Of a stretch of DNA of 64,000 nt, positions 45,003 through 58,385 are shown in pieces. Source of the DNA: Polytrichum commune (taxonomy: Eukaryota > Streptophyta > Polytrichopsida > Polytrichales > Polytrichaceae); NCBI GenBank assembly GCA_950295325.1, contig OX485806.1, positions 49,037,169 to 49,101,168 on the forward strand. The letters run 5' to 3'. The position numbers and the translations under genes were made by a program. A model generated the notes under the pieces. That model was not told where the DNA came from and made no database searches. It saw only the letters and a list, made by a program, of their open reading frames with translations. Position 1 is the stretch's first letter; every line of letters begins with the position of its first letter.

Positions 45003-48000
45003 TTTTCCATGAACCTTACCAATATATTTTTATACATTTTTGCAACTTATACTTGTTTCCTATCTAGAATCTACATGCATCTATTGTCAAGCATCGCATT
45101 TTATAGGTTATGTTGTTGGCCCATCATTTGGTATGTAATGTAACAACCATGGCCTATCAATCTCCCATGAAGCCTTTAAAATTCTTCTATACCTTTGTTA
45201 ATTGAGACTGACATGAGCATGTTCCATAATTATATTATTCCCAACTCCACATGATTGCATTTCACTTTTACTATCCATGTTATGAAAAAAAAATTCAGAT
45301 TGCTCAAGCCCTGGAGTTTTTTGACATGATTAAACTGAATGTTGAGATGAAACTCTTCTATTACACATCTCATTCTAATTAAGTTGATGAGCTCTTTCGC
45401 GGTTGTTGTTACTTCTAGAAGCCATATGTTATGTTTGCAAAATAATTCAATTTTAGTCATTTAATAAACATATAAAACAAACATAGTGATCTACATAGAA
45501 TTGACATGTCCGACCTTTACTTGATATAATTCTCATACCTAATGAACAATAAATTCAGTTCACCTCTATAAAATGAAAAGTATATTATTAGCATACAAGA
45601 AGAGTTCACTCCGTTTCTTCAATTAATATGGGAAGTAGGTTCAAAATGATACATACAAATCTACTGCCAACAATGACAACATGAGGAAAAAATGAGCACA
45701 TCACTCAAAGATTCATGATGTCATTCACTTCAAATATAAATATTCTATTTACATACATACATATACAAACATATGTATGCTTCTTAAAAACAAAGTATAG
45801 ACAAAAATACATTGAACCCAATTTTCAGTCTTTCACCACTTCATATCAATAAATAGGATAAGCCATACACAATTGGGTTTTACTTGAGTAACAAGTGCAT
45901 ATAAACTATGATTTGAGTTGATGATTTTCAAGTTGTTCACTGGTCTAGTAACGCCTTTCCGCTCTTAATTAAGGTCTCCTACATAACCATTTTGATGTGT
46001 TGGTAGGGATTAGTGGATCTTGCAAAGCATTTGCATTTGGTTTTTTTTTTTAAGTGCGTGGGTTCAAGAACGGAAAAGTGAAAGTTCCTCTCCTCTTGAC
46101 GTTAGAATTCAATTGTTCCACATCAATCAAAATATAGTATCAAAAACCAAATATGATGAGTCACGAGTCTAGCCTTCCATGTATACCCTTGGTGAAGTAA
46201 TTTTAGACATGAGAGGTTAGAGTTACTACAATTTCCCACATAAGTAAAACTAGTCAAGGTATGTTAAGGTTAAACCAAGCATTGTTGTGTGCACACTAAC
46301 TTCCAACTCCCGGCATAGATAATTATGGCTTGTGCATCGGATTGGGAAGTATCTCATCTGGTTAAGCAATTCACATGAATGAATCAATCATGCATATAGG
46401 CGTTTCAAATTTCGGAACCATCACCACCATCGTTGGAATAACTTAAAGATGCAAAGGGTATAGAACATCGCAAAGTGAAGATTTGTTTTTCTTTCAAGTG
46501 ATTACTACATATATAGACCCGCCCATTTGGGTTAACAAAGTGAACCTTTTAATGGTGGTCTATTTTGAGCACGTTCTCCAATCTCATCCGTAACACATGA
46601 TGATGTTTTTCTGGTGTCCACCCTCAACTAACTTACAATTAGTGACCTTACCATACAAAACTCAAATAATTTTATTTAATAAAAAAGACCACACCACACC
46701 CACTTAACCTTCAATCACAAGGTTCCAGAGACGAAACTTGGGAAACTTAATAAGAGATGGAGCTGGAAACCCCAGTGGGTGCCAAAGTTTTCAAGTTCAG
46801 GTTTCAATTAGGCCACTGAGAAGGTGTCAAGAAGGATCATTACGTAGTTTCCCAGGAAGTTGTTCACAATGACCTTCAAACCAGGACCAATGCTCCATGT
46901 GCTAGCTAGGAATTCACTTACAGAGACTCAATTACCAGGCAAATAGAAAGAAAAGCATCATCTTGTGTCAATAATGATGAGCCTACTTGGAGCATGTTTT
47001 GCGGTTGAGGCATCTGTTGGCATCATGATAAGCTAGGCTTCTATCAATGTGATGAAACACAACAATTTGTGCCAAAAGAGAATCTTGAAGAGTGGGGTAT
47101 CCCTAATATTTGCAAGTCATACAAAGGATTATTACAAGAATAAGGTTGTACTTAAGTATGTAAGTGAGTGTAGGAAGTTCTCCTATTGTTATGGGTTATG
47201 TTTTCCAGATACTTAAGCTGCAGTTTATAGCACTTAAATTGCCTAGTAATACGTGTCATTTCAATTTCTAGCGTGTCAATTGACGTGTGTTTTTTTCTTC
47301 ACAAGTCACAGTATGTGTCAACTTCTAAATTGTGCGTGTCAATTGACGTGCAATTTTTTTTTGTGCAAGTTTTTGCGTGTCAAAAGTTAAAAACTTGCAA
47401 AAACTTTGTCAAAAATATAGCTTGCCTCCGACTCGAGGTCCATCAGCGACACTTTTAACAGTGGAGATAATTAAATCCCTCACCATCCGATCGATGAGAA
47501 TATAAATCTTTATCTTGCTCCAAGAAGAGTATACTTATCCATTTCCCAATAATATTCTATGTGATTTATATATTCCATTCCATCATAACGAAATAGTATT
47601 CCAAAGGCTGGCCACATATCTCTCTAAGAGTCTAAGGTACCACACAATTATCCACCCCATACAAAATGTTGATTTACTCCATCAATAGGTTGAAATGTCA
47701 AATAATATATTTTAAATTCTTTTTCTTCAAATACCTCCTCAGTAGATTAATATATGAAGTTTTGTAGGTGATGCAATAGATATAATCTTTATTGATATTG
47801 TGGTAGGAGAGTCTCACTTCATGCCTTTATAGCAATAAATCTACATTACAATGGTCAACTGACTATATATGTTCCTCATAATTTTTTTCTTTTCGAATCA
47901 AAGAAATATTGATTGGAGACAACCACATTGATTGTACTTAAAAAGGTACGATGTAGTCAATGACAATACCGGATGGTCAAACATAATCAATGCTATGGAA

Positions 48001-49778
48001 TACTACTCCAGACACAATACAAGAGCAATAGCTTTTTGTCCATTTAAAAAAAAAATCAAGTACATTGGCAAATATATAACATATACTGTTTGGGTTTCAA
48101 ATTTTTAATTTATAGCCCATGATTGTCCAAAATAATCAAAATTTCAAATGCTATTAAACTCCAAGTTGGAGACCATAATCCTCACATTATCGGCATCCTT
48201 GGTGGATGCAAGGGAGATAAACGATCTGCAATCTAAGCGCTTCACATATTCTCTTGCCTTGCTCAAAACAATAAGACAAAATTGGTATAATTGTTTGTCG
48301 TTATTCTATCATGATTCACAGTTCATGGTTGGATTGACTACCATTGACACGAATTTTGATATCACAATAATTTGAATCATATTTAAAACATAGTAATAGG
48401 ACTATTACCCTCATAAACAAACAACACCCATATAATCTTGATGTCTTAGGGCATCTTTTTGAAAGAAGATCATCATCTACATTTCCATGTTTGTTTTTTT
48501 ATGTGTTGGACATTTTTGCCTCGATAACATTTTTACAAAATTGGTTTATTCTTTCTTTACGCAAAATACCTTTAATGGAATGGTGTAATCCACAATGGCA
48601 GCCACCTATACCAGTATGTTGTGCAACCAAGAAAAGGCAACTCATAGGTCACCCCCACCCAAAAATGTGAACCCAACCCACATATCCGGCTACCAAAAGA
48701 CTACCAAAATAGTGGTGGTCAACCAGAAGGGTTGACATCGCAAATAAAACAAGAAAAACTAGCTCAAACTGGAAATGGGTTAGAATCACCCACATTCAAG
48801 TGAAAACGGCGGTAGACATGGATGATACCAACACCGTTGAACATGGTTCATCTAAACACAATTTTCTCTAGTGCTAGTCAGCATGTTGACCAACAAAGGC
48901 ACCCATTGATCAAGCGTTTGTTAACCCAACTTGCATGATGCAATAATTTGTGAAATTTTGATGGGAAGGTATTTTGTGAATACAACCGGCGGCAACAAAT
49001 ACTTATATGAATATGAAAGTTTATAGCGTGCATTTCACATGGTGGACTCCGTTTGACATGGTGGATTCCATTTGTGATGGCACAACATATGGTATAACAC
49101 TATGAGTTGCTTATAATTTTGTTTGTCATGGGGAGAGTGGTTTGTTTAACTACACCAAAAAGCTAGCAAATTTCAACACAATTGAGGTGAAATGAAATGT
49201 GGGGATTGAAAGAATTTAGGACCATTGTCAGGTCCAAGCGAGCCTTATTGAGTGTTCAATGAATTCACTACTACATGAAACACCATCTCTTTTATATGTA
49301 CGACGACCGAGTCCTTACTGTGATATGCCAAACTATCTACTGATATTCTTGGGCATTCCACTACCAGTTCCGTTGGTTCTACAATAATGATGTCATTGTA
49401 CCAATATTCTTAGTTCTTTCTTACCTCTCACTATTCTCTCCAACTATTACATGGAAACTGGCTTCAACGTTAAAACCATATACCTTCCAGAAAATTTTAA
49501 TTTTTAGCTGCGTATTTAATTTGCAAAATGTTTTCCTATTGGTCCCAACTGCAAATTACAAGCCCTTTTCTACCATATTACTTATATCATACGTACTGGT
49601 TCAACATATACTTATAATTCCCTTGACTTATTTCAAATTGGTACTATTTTAGATTCATTCCATGGGGTGGCTTCTTAACCACTCACAATAATTGTGCCAT
49701 ATGTCTTCAATGCATTGGCACGCCAAGCGCATTTTTCGAGGTTCCTTGGTGGACATGCCCACAACGCTGTACACTGTC
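45003..49778. other. No gene recognised
   Basis: AT-rich, unassigned. CACTACTACATGAAACACC at 49268 resembles a CACTA element tip but has no partner nearby. 47220-47400 contains short reiterations of GTGTCAATTGACGTG. Confidence 0.35.
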
Positions 49779-49822
49779 TTTTTCTATCCCCGCGACTCGG
49801 TTTTTCTATCCCCGCGACTCGG
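49779..49822. repeat. 22-bp perfect tandem duplication
   Basis: Two adjacent copies of a unit that starts TTTTTCTATCC and ends CGCGACTCGG. Confidence 0.9.
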
Positions 49823-52800
49823 TTTTTCTTTCTCTTGTGAATGGACTGGACTTGTTCCATGCAACCTTATAGGTTTCCCGACCTTGTGCTATAGCCACCA
49901 CACAATGTAGCTTAGGAGCAAGCATGAACAAGACCAACAAGAAGAGGATCAGGAGGACAACTGGAAACAAGAGCTGTTGAAGACCACAACGAGCACCAAG
50001 GAGAAGACAATGAAGAAACGGCCACGAAGGAGACAAAGTTCCCCCAAAAGGAATGCAGGGGAACAAAGGTAGTGTTGGGGAACCATCAAGTACAAAACCC
50101 CACTCTTCGGGGATGAACAAAGACCCCCGGTCTTCAAGCACAAACCAAGACCCTGAGGCTTTGGACTTTTTGAAGACCCCTTGATTTTAAAAGATAGTCA
50201 GTAGAAACTATTTAAACTGACACATATTTGTTGAAAAAAATATTAAAAAAATAATTAGATTTCAATATCCAAATAATAGATACACCAACACTAAAAATAG
50301 TCCAATCGTACATATTGTCCTATATTAAAATATCCCAAAGATCACGGAATAATTAGGTAATTTTTTTAAATTTCACATACTATATAAATAGGGAACTTAG
50401 AGATCCTTTTGCACGCCATTTGGCCCTCGATCAATTTATATGAAGTGTCAAAATGAGGCAATATGAGACTTGAGGCAATTTGTAACTTGAAAACAACTCA
50501 TGAAGCATTTTTAAATCTTAAAAGTGCCTTTGAGACTTAAGGCAATTTGTGAAGCACTTTGAAAATTGAGATACTTTGAAACCATAAAGCATGTTGAGGC
50601 TTAAAGGCACTTCAACACTTGAAGATAAATTAGGATTTAAAGCAAGATCAAAATTTGAGACAACTTGGAAACTCAAGAAATAAAACAAAAAAAGAAACTG
50701 AATTGTTACATACATCATGTACTTGTGAAAGATAATCAATTTTGTAAGACAATTGAAACATAAAAGGAAAGTTGATCAACTGGATCAATTAAAATCAAGA
50801 AAACTTACAAAGAATTGATCAACCAGATCAAGAAAATCAAGAGAATATCCTTGACCAAACATATAACTCAATTTTTTTAAATCCAAAGCTTGGATGTTCA
50901 AAACTTGAGTAACTCCATCGAAATTGCTTGAGATCAGTAATCATGAGGCTCATTTATCTTAATTAGTTACCAAGGTATGTGACACATTTACATAATGATT
51001 TGAGGAGATGAGGTGAGATCATTTAACCCAAATCTAAAGACATACAAGGTTTGCTTGGTGTGAGTAGAGATCACCATTTGAAAGAAGGCCTAAAAGTTAA
51101 TTTTGTGAAGGCGGCCAAGTACGCGAGATCGCTCGTCGCCTCACGCTTGAATTTTTACCTAAGATTTCACTTCATAAATGACAATATACCAATCAAGTAT
51201 GATTTAGATATCGATAAACATACCCTCAATCATGAATGACAAATTTATGAAGAGAATTTAGGAATTGTGAGTAAATGAATCTGGAATGAGAAGTAAAATA
51301 ATTAGGCATTTGACTTCACACATACAAATTAGGATTTAGTCATAAACACTCATATTAAATATTATATAAAATAAAAGGTATTGAGAAATATTAAAAAAAA
51401 TTACTCTAGAAGACGCTTAACCTTGACATTAGAATTTCAAGGAAACATAACTTTGTAAAACTTGAGCACATATCTTCATAAGGATTTTAAGATTGTTTCT
51501 AAAGGATAGAATTTGAAACCACATTAAATTTCTACAAATTAAGTTATAAGACATATATACATGTGATCCTGGAAATAGTTTAAAGGAGCTCATAGTATAC
51601 TTGGAATAAATGATCAACAAAATCACGTTTAAAGATATTAATACATCAAAGTTTTAGACCACACCTAACCTCTAAAGCTATAAGATTTGTGTTCACCAGT
51701 CAATAGCAAGTTACATCAGCTAAGGCTAAGGAAGTCTAGTGATTGAAAGGTCACCTAAACATTTTGGCGACCATGTTGGGGATCACCACACAAACGTTAT
51801 AACGAAGGAAGATTATAGTTGGTTGTTTCTAATGTTTGTTTATCATAAGGATTTCAGATGACATGACACAAATTAAGAAAGTGCACACTACTATTTTGGA
51901 AGAAAAGATAAGTTTTAAGCTTTGAGTTCTTTATTATTGCAAGTCCTACTTTTGAAAAAAATTCTTAAAATAAATATATATGGCTATGGATATGGATATC
52001 AATGCTCCAAAATTTTATAATTAGGATATCATCCCATCAAAATATTTGAATTTCAATATTACATAATTGAAGGGTCTTCAAAATGTAGGCCAAAAAAATA
52101 CACTTCCTTTGAAATATGTTAAATTTTGCAGCCTTATGTATAGGCGTTCGAGTTGTACAATCTTGAGTTCCACATGTCCAAGCATTTCAGTTGCCCAATT
52201 GATCTTATCCCCAAATTATTAACTTTAAAATTTCATGTCCACAAAATCTTCAAGTTTCCAAGTCCGGTAAGGAAAATTCAAGTAGTTGAGATCCCAAGCC
52301 TTTCATTGAGTTTCGAGTATTTGGGCTCTTCATGTTTCTTTATTTTCTTCAAGCCTTGTAAGTGTTATGAGTGCTTTAAATTTTTTTAAGAAACTCAAGT
52401 AACCAAGTTCTTCTAATTTCAAAAATATAAAGTAATAAAGTTGTTCAATTTCTTCATAAGTCTCAAGTAATAAGTCCTTCCATTTCTTCCAAAATCTCAA
52501 ATAACCAAGTTGTTCACGTAGGATGAATCTCAAATGAAATCATGAGGTAAAAAAGTAAGCATTTTGAATAAAAATAATCATTTATGCTAAGCTCTCCAGG
52601 TGAAAGTAATCCTTTATGCTTAGATCTCCGAGTACAAATGATCATTGTTTGCGGAGGCGTTTTAGAATAAAAAAGACACTCATATGTGATGCGTGTGGCC
52701 AAATGAAGTGAGTTAGGGCCCCAAAGTTCCCCGCTTTATATAATCCTCAAATCTCAATTTATTATAATTTTCTATATTTATTAAATATAATTATAGTATA

Positions 52801-53755
52801 TATATATATTATAATTTTAATATATGCAATTTACCTTTTCAAGATTAAAGGATAACTGTCTCCTAATATTTAGAATCCATTGACATTAGACAATTGAGCA
52901 GTCCTCTAATTAAATCTCAAGTCTAGGACTTCTTTGAAATCTTTAGGTCTCTAAATCTAAGTCTTTGATCTTCAAGTGTTTTCTAAGTCTAAAGAGGTCT
53001 TCATGGCTTCCAAATTAGGGAATTCTTTGCGGCTTCAAGTATGGGGGTCTTCGTAGTTTCAAGTCCCCTGGTTTTTGAGGCTTTAAGTTTCGTTACTTGG
53101 CAACCTCCCCCCATCAGTGTTCCCATGGTTTCCTTTACGTTCCCGAGCCCATTCCCAGCTTTCTTCCTTGGGCCCTTCAAATCCCCAAGGTTGTTTCCAT
53201 GGGAACTTTGTTTTTTTTTTCCTTCTCCATTTGATTTTGCTCCAAGTTCTTTGTGACTCCTCTAAGCTCCTTCGCTTTGTGCTTCTCCAATTTTCCTACG
53301 ATAGTCCTTACCTCCCTTGTGTTGGTCTTAGCCACATGTTTTGGTATCTCAACACATTTTTAAATCAACAAGGCCAATTAACTAAAACAACAAATGGCAT
53401 GAGGGATGTCATCCAAATTTTTGCCAGAATCGTTAATATTTCAATTTGAATGATTAGTGAGTTAAAATCTTGTATATGAATGTTGATGTATTAGTGAACA
53501 AACCCTGAAATTATTAATTATTAAATCAAAAGAGGGTTAATAAATATTAAAGTAAACATTCTAACTATTGGCAAGGTTTAGTAAAGGGGTCATAGACATG
53601 TGAATAATGTGAGGAAATGGTTGGAATTAGGCTATGGACATATGCTACTTTGGATGTTGAGCTTCTGCTCCCCTCACCCTTACATGTTTTTGTAGATCAT
53701 TAGTTGTCAAAGCATAGTACAAAAAAACTCAAGAAGCCTATGAACAAAAAAATCC
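49823..53755. other. No gene recognised
   Basis: Mostly AT-rich. 50440-50660 loosely reiterates GAGGC(A/T)-TTTGAAACTT-like phrases, and 52780-52830 is nearly pure AT. Open frames are short and show no domain. Confidence 0.35.
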
Positions 53756-53759
53756 CTCT

Positions 53760-54430
53760 TGAGAAGAGAGTGGATTGTTTTTGGTAATATACTTTTGTTT
53801 AAGTACCACTATCCAAAAGCAAGTGTAGGGTGTGAAGCCCTTGTCATTGTGAAGTTATCTTGTATACTTATCATTTGAGTGTGTCCATTTCCATAAAGAC
53901 CTTTGCGGAAATCAAATTACCTACACTCTTGGAAAGAGAGTGGAATCATTGAGTGAATATTTTGAATGACACCATTGTCTATCATTAAGTTAGTTTTAGG
54001 GTGAGAAACCCTTTGTTGATATTGAGAGTTCCTAGATAAACAATGAATTTGTCTCATAATCTTGTATGTTGGGCCATAATCTAAAGTCAAAAGAGAGACA
54101 TGGAGAAAGTGGACCCCTTTTGATATTCAAATTTGTCGCATTACATAGTCTTTTGGACACCCTCATTTTTGTGTGATATTTTGTTATAATTGAACGAATG
54201 GTTGTGCTAAATTGCTTTGTCTAATTGTGGAATCAATTGTCTTATAGAGAGTTGATTAAGGAAGTGGAATGATTGATGAATACAATTGTCTAAATAGTTT
54301 TCAGGGTATGAAGCTCTTATTGAGTTGGAGAATATTTAGATAGAGGCTGACTCTATTGCATAAGCTCACAAGATGACCATAATCTAAATTCAGAGTTCAG
54401 TGCGAAGCTTCCTATTTTATGTAAGACTAT
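53760..54430. repeat. Degenerate tandem repeat, about three units
   Basis: Phrases AGAGTGGA(A/T)T, GGGTGTGAAGCCCTTGT or GGGTGAGAAACCCTTTGT or GGGTATGAAGCTCTTATTG, and CCATAATCTAAA recur near 53766, 53936 and 54264. Downstream of the gypsy-3 coding region on its strand, this may be an old LTR or 3' region. Confidence 0.4.
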
Positions 54431-55483
54431 TAACCTTGAGTAATAAAATGATGGTGGCCATTTGCTTAGCAAGATTGGACAATCCATTGTATTGTTCTTT
54501 GAAATGAGAGTGGTTTGAGAAGTTTGAGCTTTACAAATTTTTTATGAGTTACCAGGGAGGTTCATCAAGGAGGGCAACGACCATGATTGATACAAGTCCA
54601 TCGTCCTTTGGAGACAAAGAGGCTAGAACTAGGGCGTGTGGTGAGACCATGGACAAGTGAAAAATTACAATACCTTTACTTTATTGTCCATCGGCCCCCC
54701 TTAGAATTCAAGCTATACGACAAAAATTAAAAAGGATTGCCATGTGTATCGTCTATCCAGTTTTTTAATTTTGATCTTGAAGCACTATGAGTGTTTATGA
54801 CCTGGTCTAGGGCATTGTCAATATAAAAAAGAGGCTATGGATCTTTCTTTGTGGCTGCATTTAGGTATCAAAAGTTGATACATATTTGCTATTTCCAATG
54901 TTTCTTTGGCTTGACTATTGTGACAACTATGCGGTTTCCTCGATAGGTTTTATGAATCCAGCCGCTAATAGCTTGTTCAAATTTTGCCTCACAATGGCAG
55001 TGTAGTTTGGATTCATTTGATAATGAGTTTGGTGAGCCGGTTGCATCAAGGTGTCTAAATTGATTTTGTACTCCACAATATGTGAATCCTTTGTAGCTTC
55101 TGGTAGGTCCATGCAAAAATATTCTTAAATTCCTTGAGCAGAGACTCTCCTTCCTAAACATACTTGGGTTTTAACACTCCATGTAGCTTAACACATTTGG
55201 GTTCCTCTTTTGTCCCCAAATTGATCTGCCAAATTTGCTCAGCATCTAGAACCATGCATCCTGCAATCTTCATGTCTTTGACCTGTTCCTAAGCTGGGGT
55301 AGGATTGACATCAATATCTCCAACCACAATTTTTGAAAAAAACTCTGGATAGTTTATTGTAATCGAGGGAGGATCCAGTATGGGAGGTAAGGTAGCGGTG
55401 CCTATTGGAAACTATTGTGGCTATGTCACAAGCAAGGTATCTTCTAGCTCATCAGTGACGCCTTCTTGGAAGGCATAGCAAAC

Positions 55484-55486
55484 TAA
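55484..55486. other. Target-site duplication TAA, left
   Basis: TAA directly before the Harbinger end, matched by TAA at 62395-62397. Confidence 0.75.
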
Positions 55487-55499
55487 GGGGGTGCTGGGC

Positions 55500-58385
55500 C
55501 GGGAGCGGGTTAGGGAACGGCATAACCGGGAGCAAAGGGCCGGGTAGGGATTCCGGCCACGCCAGCAGGGAGGCCTGTGCCGGGGGCCACAGTCGCCGGG
55601 CCTGTGCCGGAAAGACACAAACTTCATCCATAGTTTTATGTTCCCCCCCCCCCCCCGCGAAGGGGTCCGAGTCCTCCCGCGCACAGAGTGCTCTGTGCCA
55701 TCGCACGCTCGGAGGGTTGTGCGGCCTCCTGTACACTCTATCGAAATCGTGGCAACAACTACGGGAGATGGAGCAAGGGGCGGCAATCGACAGCGAGCTC
55801 CGCGGCCTGCATTTCGGGTGCAGAATTCCTCCATCTGTCCCCGCGCTTGTGCGCGGGCTAGACTTTCTTTCCCCCTGTATGTCGTCTTCTTCTGTTGTTA
55901 ACGCTCCGCCGTGGTCGCCTGCTGCGCCTCCGCCAGAGCACATCTCCGCCTCTCCCCTCCATCGGCCAATTCTGTCTCCGAAATTTCCATTCTGCTCGCA
56001 CAATGCAAGCGGCTCTGTGGTCATTTTTCGAGAGGCCTTGGCGCATTGTCTGCGCAGGGTTTAGGGTGTGGTGCACCGAATGGAGACTGTTCAACCCTTC
56101 CAGCCTTCTTGCAGTCGGGGTCGGGATATCTGCAACCCAGCAATGAATTTCCTGGTTATCGGCATGAATCCCTGCCTCTCTGTTTTCGTTGACCTCCAGT
56201 TCGGGCATGTGTGTTGTGATTGCCAGCACCTCCCATCTGCACATTGGGGTCCTGAATTCCTACACCTGTGCTGTGCCAGTGTCAATTTAGGAATGCACAT
56301 CCCTGTGGAATCTGGCATTCGGTTCTCACATCGCGAATGGTTGTGCTCGCAGGGCGGAGGACTATTGGCGCGGGTACAAACTTTTTTGCTTTGCTTATTA
56401 TTCGCATTCTCTGGAGCACGTTCGGGAGTTCCAGGAGTCCAAACTCGGTGCGTGTGCTTCCTCTCTCCCCTGTTCTTCCAGTTTTCTTCCTGTAAACTGC
56501 AGCTTTGCTTCGAAGTTGTTTATGGGTTGTTGATGGCTCCGCATTGGTTTTCGTCGTGCAGGACAACTTGTATGGGCCCGTCATGCCGGCCGCCCTTGCC
56601 CCTCTGCACATGCCATCCGGGTCACTTGTATGCAACTTCTCCCCCTCCTGGAGATGTATTGCAGGTGGGAGTTGGAAGAAGACTGCAGCAATCTCGAAGC
56701 CTTCTTGCTCCGCTTCGACTCTGAGGCCGAGCTCGAGTCGTATGAGCTCGGTCGTGCTCTTCTGCACATGGTTCGGGACGATGGTGGCGGGTTGCCACCG
56801 TTGCCGCCACGAGTACATCGCCAAGAGCCGCATGAGGTCGTCGAAGACCCCTTCTATGCTGTGTGCGAGCAGCTGGCCGCAGTTGACTCTGCGTTTCGCA
56901 ATCTCCAGCCACAGGTGCTTGCAGTTGTGGGTTACATTGGACAATTCATAGTTGTCGGGAACATTGAGTCCGCCTTCGGGCGCTGTTGTTGTTCGTGTCC
57001 GCCCTGCAGTTGCGCACCGCTTGCGGTGCGCCCATTTTGCTGCAGTTTGTTAATACAAACCTCCTTGCGGTGGCTTTCCTGCGAGCCACCTACCATCATC
57101 CTCCACATTTCGCCTGTTTTGCCAGCTTACGCTTGCCTTCGGAAATACTCCTGACTGTGTTTGCTTTGCAATTTGCCGCTATCTTCCTTTGTTGTCCCCT
57201 GCATGCACTAGTGTTTGCTTTGGCTTGTGGCATTTCGGTGCCCTGCACAGTTGATCGGACTCGGTTTGTGTGATGGTTAGCGGAATAGTTGGTTACGAGC
57301 TTGCTGCTGCCTCCATTTGTCGTTGGCATTGTGTGTGCGATTGTCTGTGCGTTCGTTGACAGATTGTCTGTGCATTACCGTCCCATCCTGCTTTCAATGT
57401 CAATCCAGCCACTACCTCACATTGCAAGGCATTGGCTCGTGTTGTTTTGCAACATATGTTGTTCATATTGTTATTATTTTGTGTGTGGGCTTCGCGGTCT
57501 GGCCCTCTTTGTTGGAGACCAGAGACAAAATTATTGTGTTCGCCGGAGTCTGTGTGTTTGCGGTTCAATTTCACCGAGCTCTTCAAAAAGTTTGCCAGCC
57601 CTGCTCCGCATTTTGAGTGTCATTCATTTTGCTTTCGCGAATGCGCACATCACTTCGATGTCCACAACCACAATGCTCGACCATATCCCCATTCATTTTG
57701 GACACCAGACAAAATTGCCTTCAAACAAATTCATCAACACTGTGCATACACACTGGCTCTTCAATGCAAGCATGTTCCAACATTTGGTCATAAATACCCA
57801 GGTGCAGTACATGGCGCGCTGCATGCTTGATGCATGAACGACACTACTATCAATGTTGCCACTCAACTGCGAGTGGCAGCCATGAGGCAGCCGCATTACT
57901 AGTTCCCAGTTATGACCACCGCCTATGCTGGTGCTTGCACTATGTTTGTAGCGTCCTAGAACTAAAATGTTGTTGCCGCTGGTGCAATTGCCATTGTTTG
58001 GAGAATGTATTCGACATGGCTGCGCCATGGACTAGATAGGCCTCCTCACAAACTTGTGTGTGCCTGAAGGTCCGAAAAACAGCGGGTCGTGGCCCAGCTC
58101 AGTCCGACCCCGATGTGGAACCTCCCCCATCGACTCGCCGGGCTCTCGATGTACCTGCCTCTGTGCGGGAAGTTCCAGCTCCTCCACCCATGCCCTCCGC
58201 TGCAACCCCCCCGCTGGAGGCTCGTCTTGGCCTGTATTCACCGCTACCGCCAGCACCAAAAGTTTCGGGTGTTCGGCCACTGCCGCCATTCGGAGCAGGA
58301 ATCAACATCCCTCTGCACCCCCCCCCCCCTCGAGAGTGAAGGGGCAATCAGTACACCGAAAATCGCCTCGGCCATTCCCGTAATC
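55500..58385. other. Long 5' region of the Harbinger element, no gene recognised
   Basis: About 2.9 kb of moderately GC-rich sequence upstream of the transposase. Open frames up to 218 codons exist on both strands (for example 56068-56724 plus, 56282-56944 minus), but they overlap each other and show no domain. I regard them as a by-product of composition. A run of 14 C lies at 55643-55656. Confidence 0.4.

Noticed and set aside
49268-49330. CACTA-type left tip
   Set aside because: The sequence resembles a CACTA end, but no matching inverted end or 3-bp target duplication was found within reach.
56068-56944. Open frames of 218 and 220 codons on opposite strands
   Set aside because: They overlap each other in a GC-rich part of the Harbinger element, have no recognisable domain and no supporting context.
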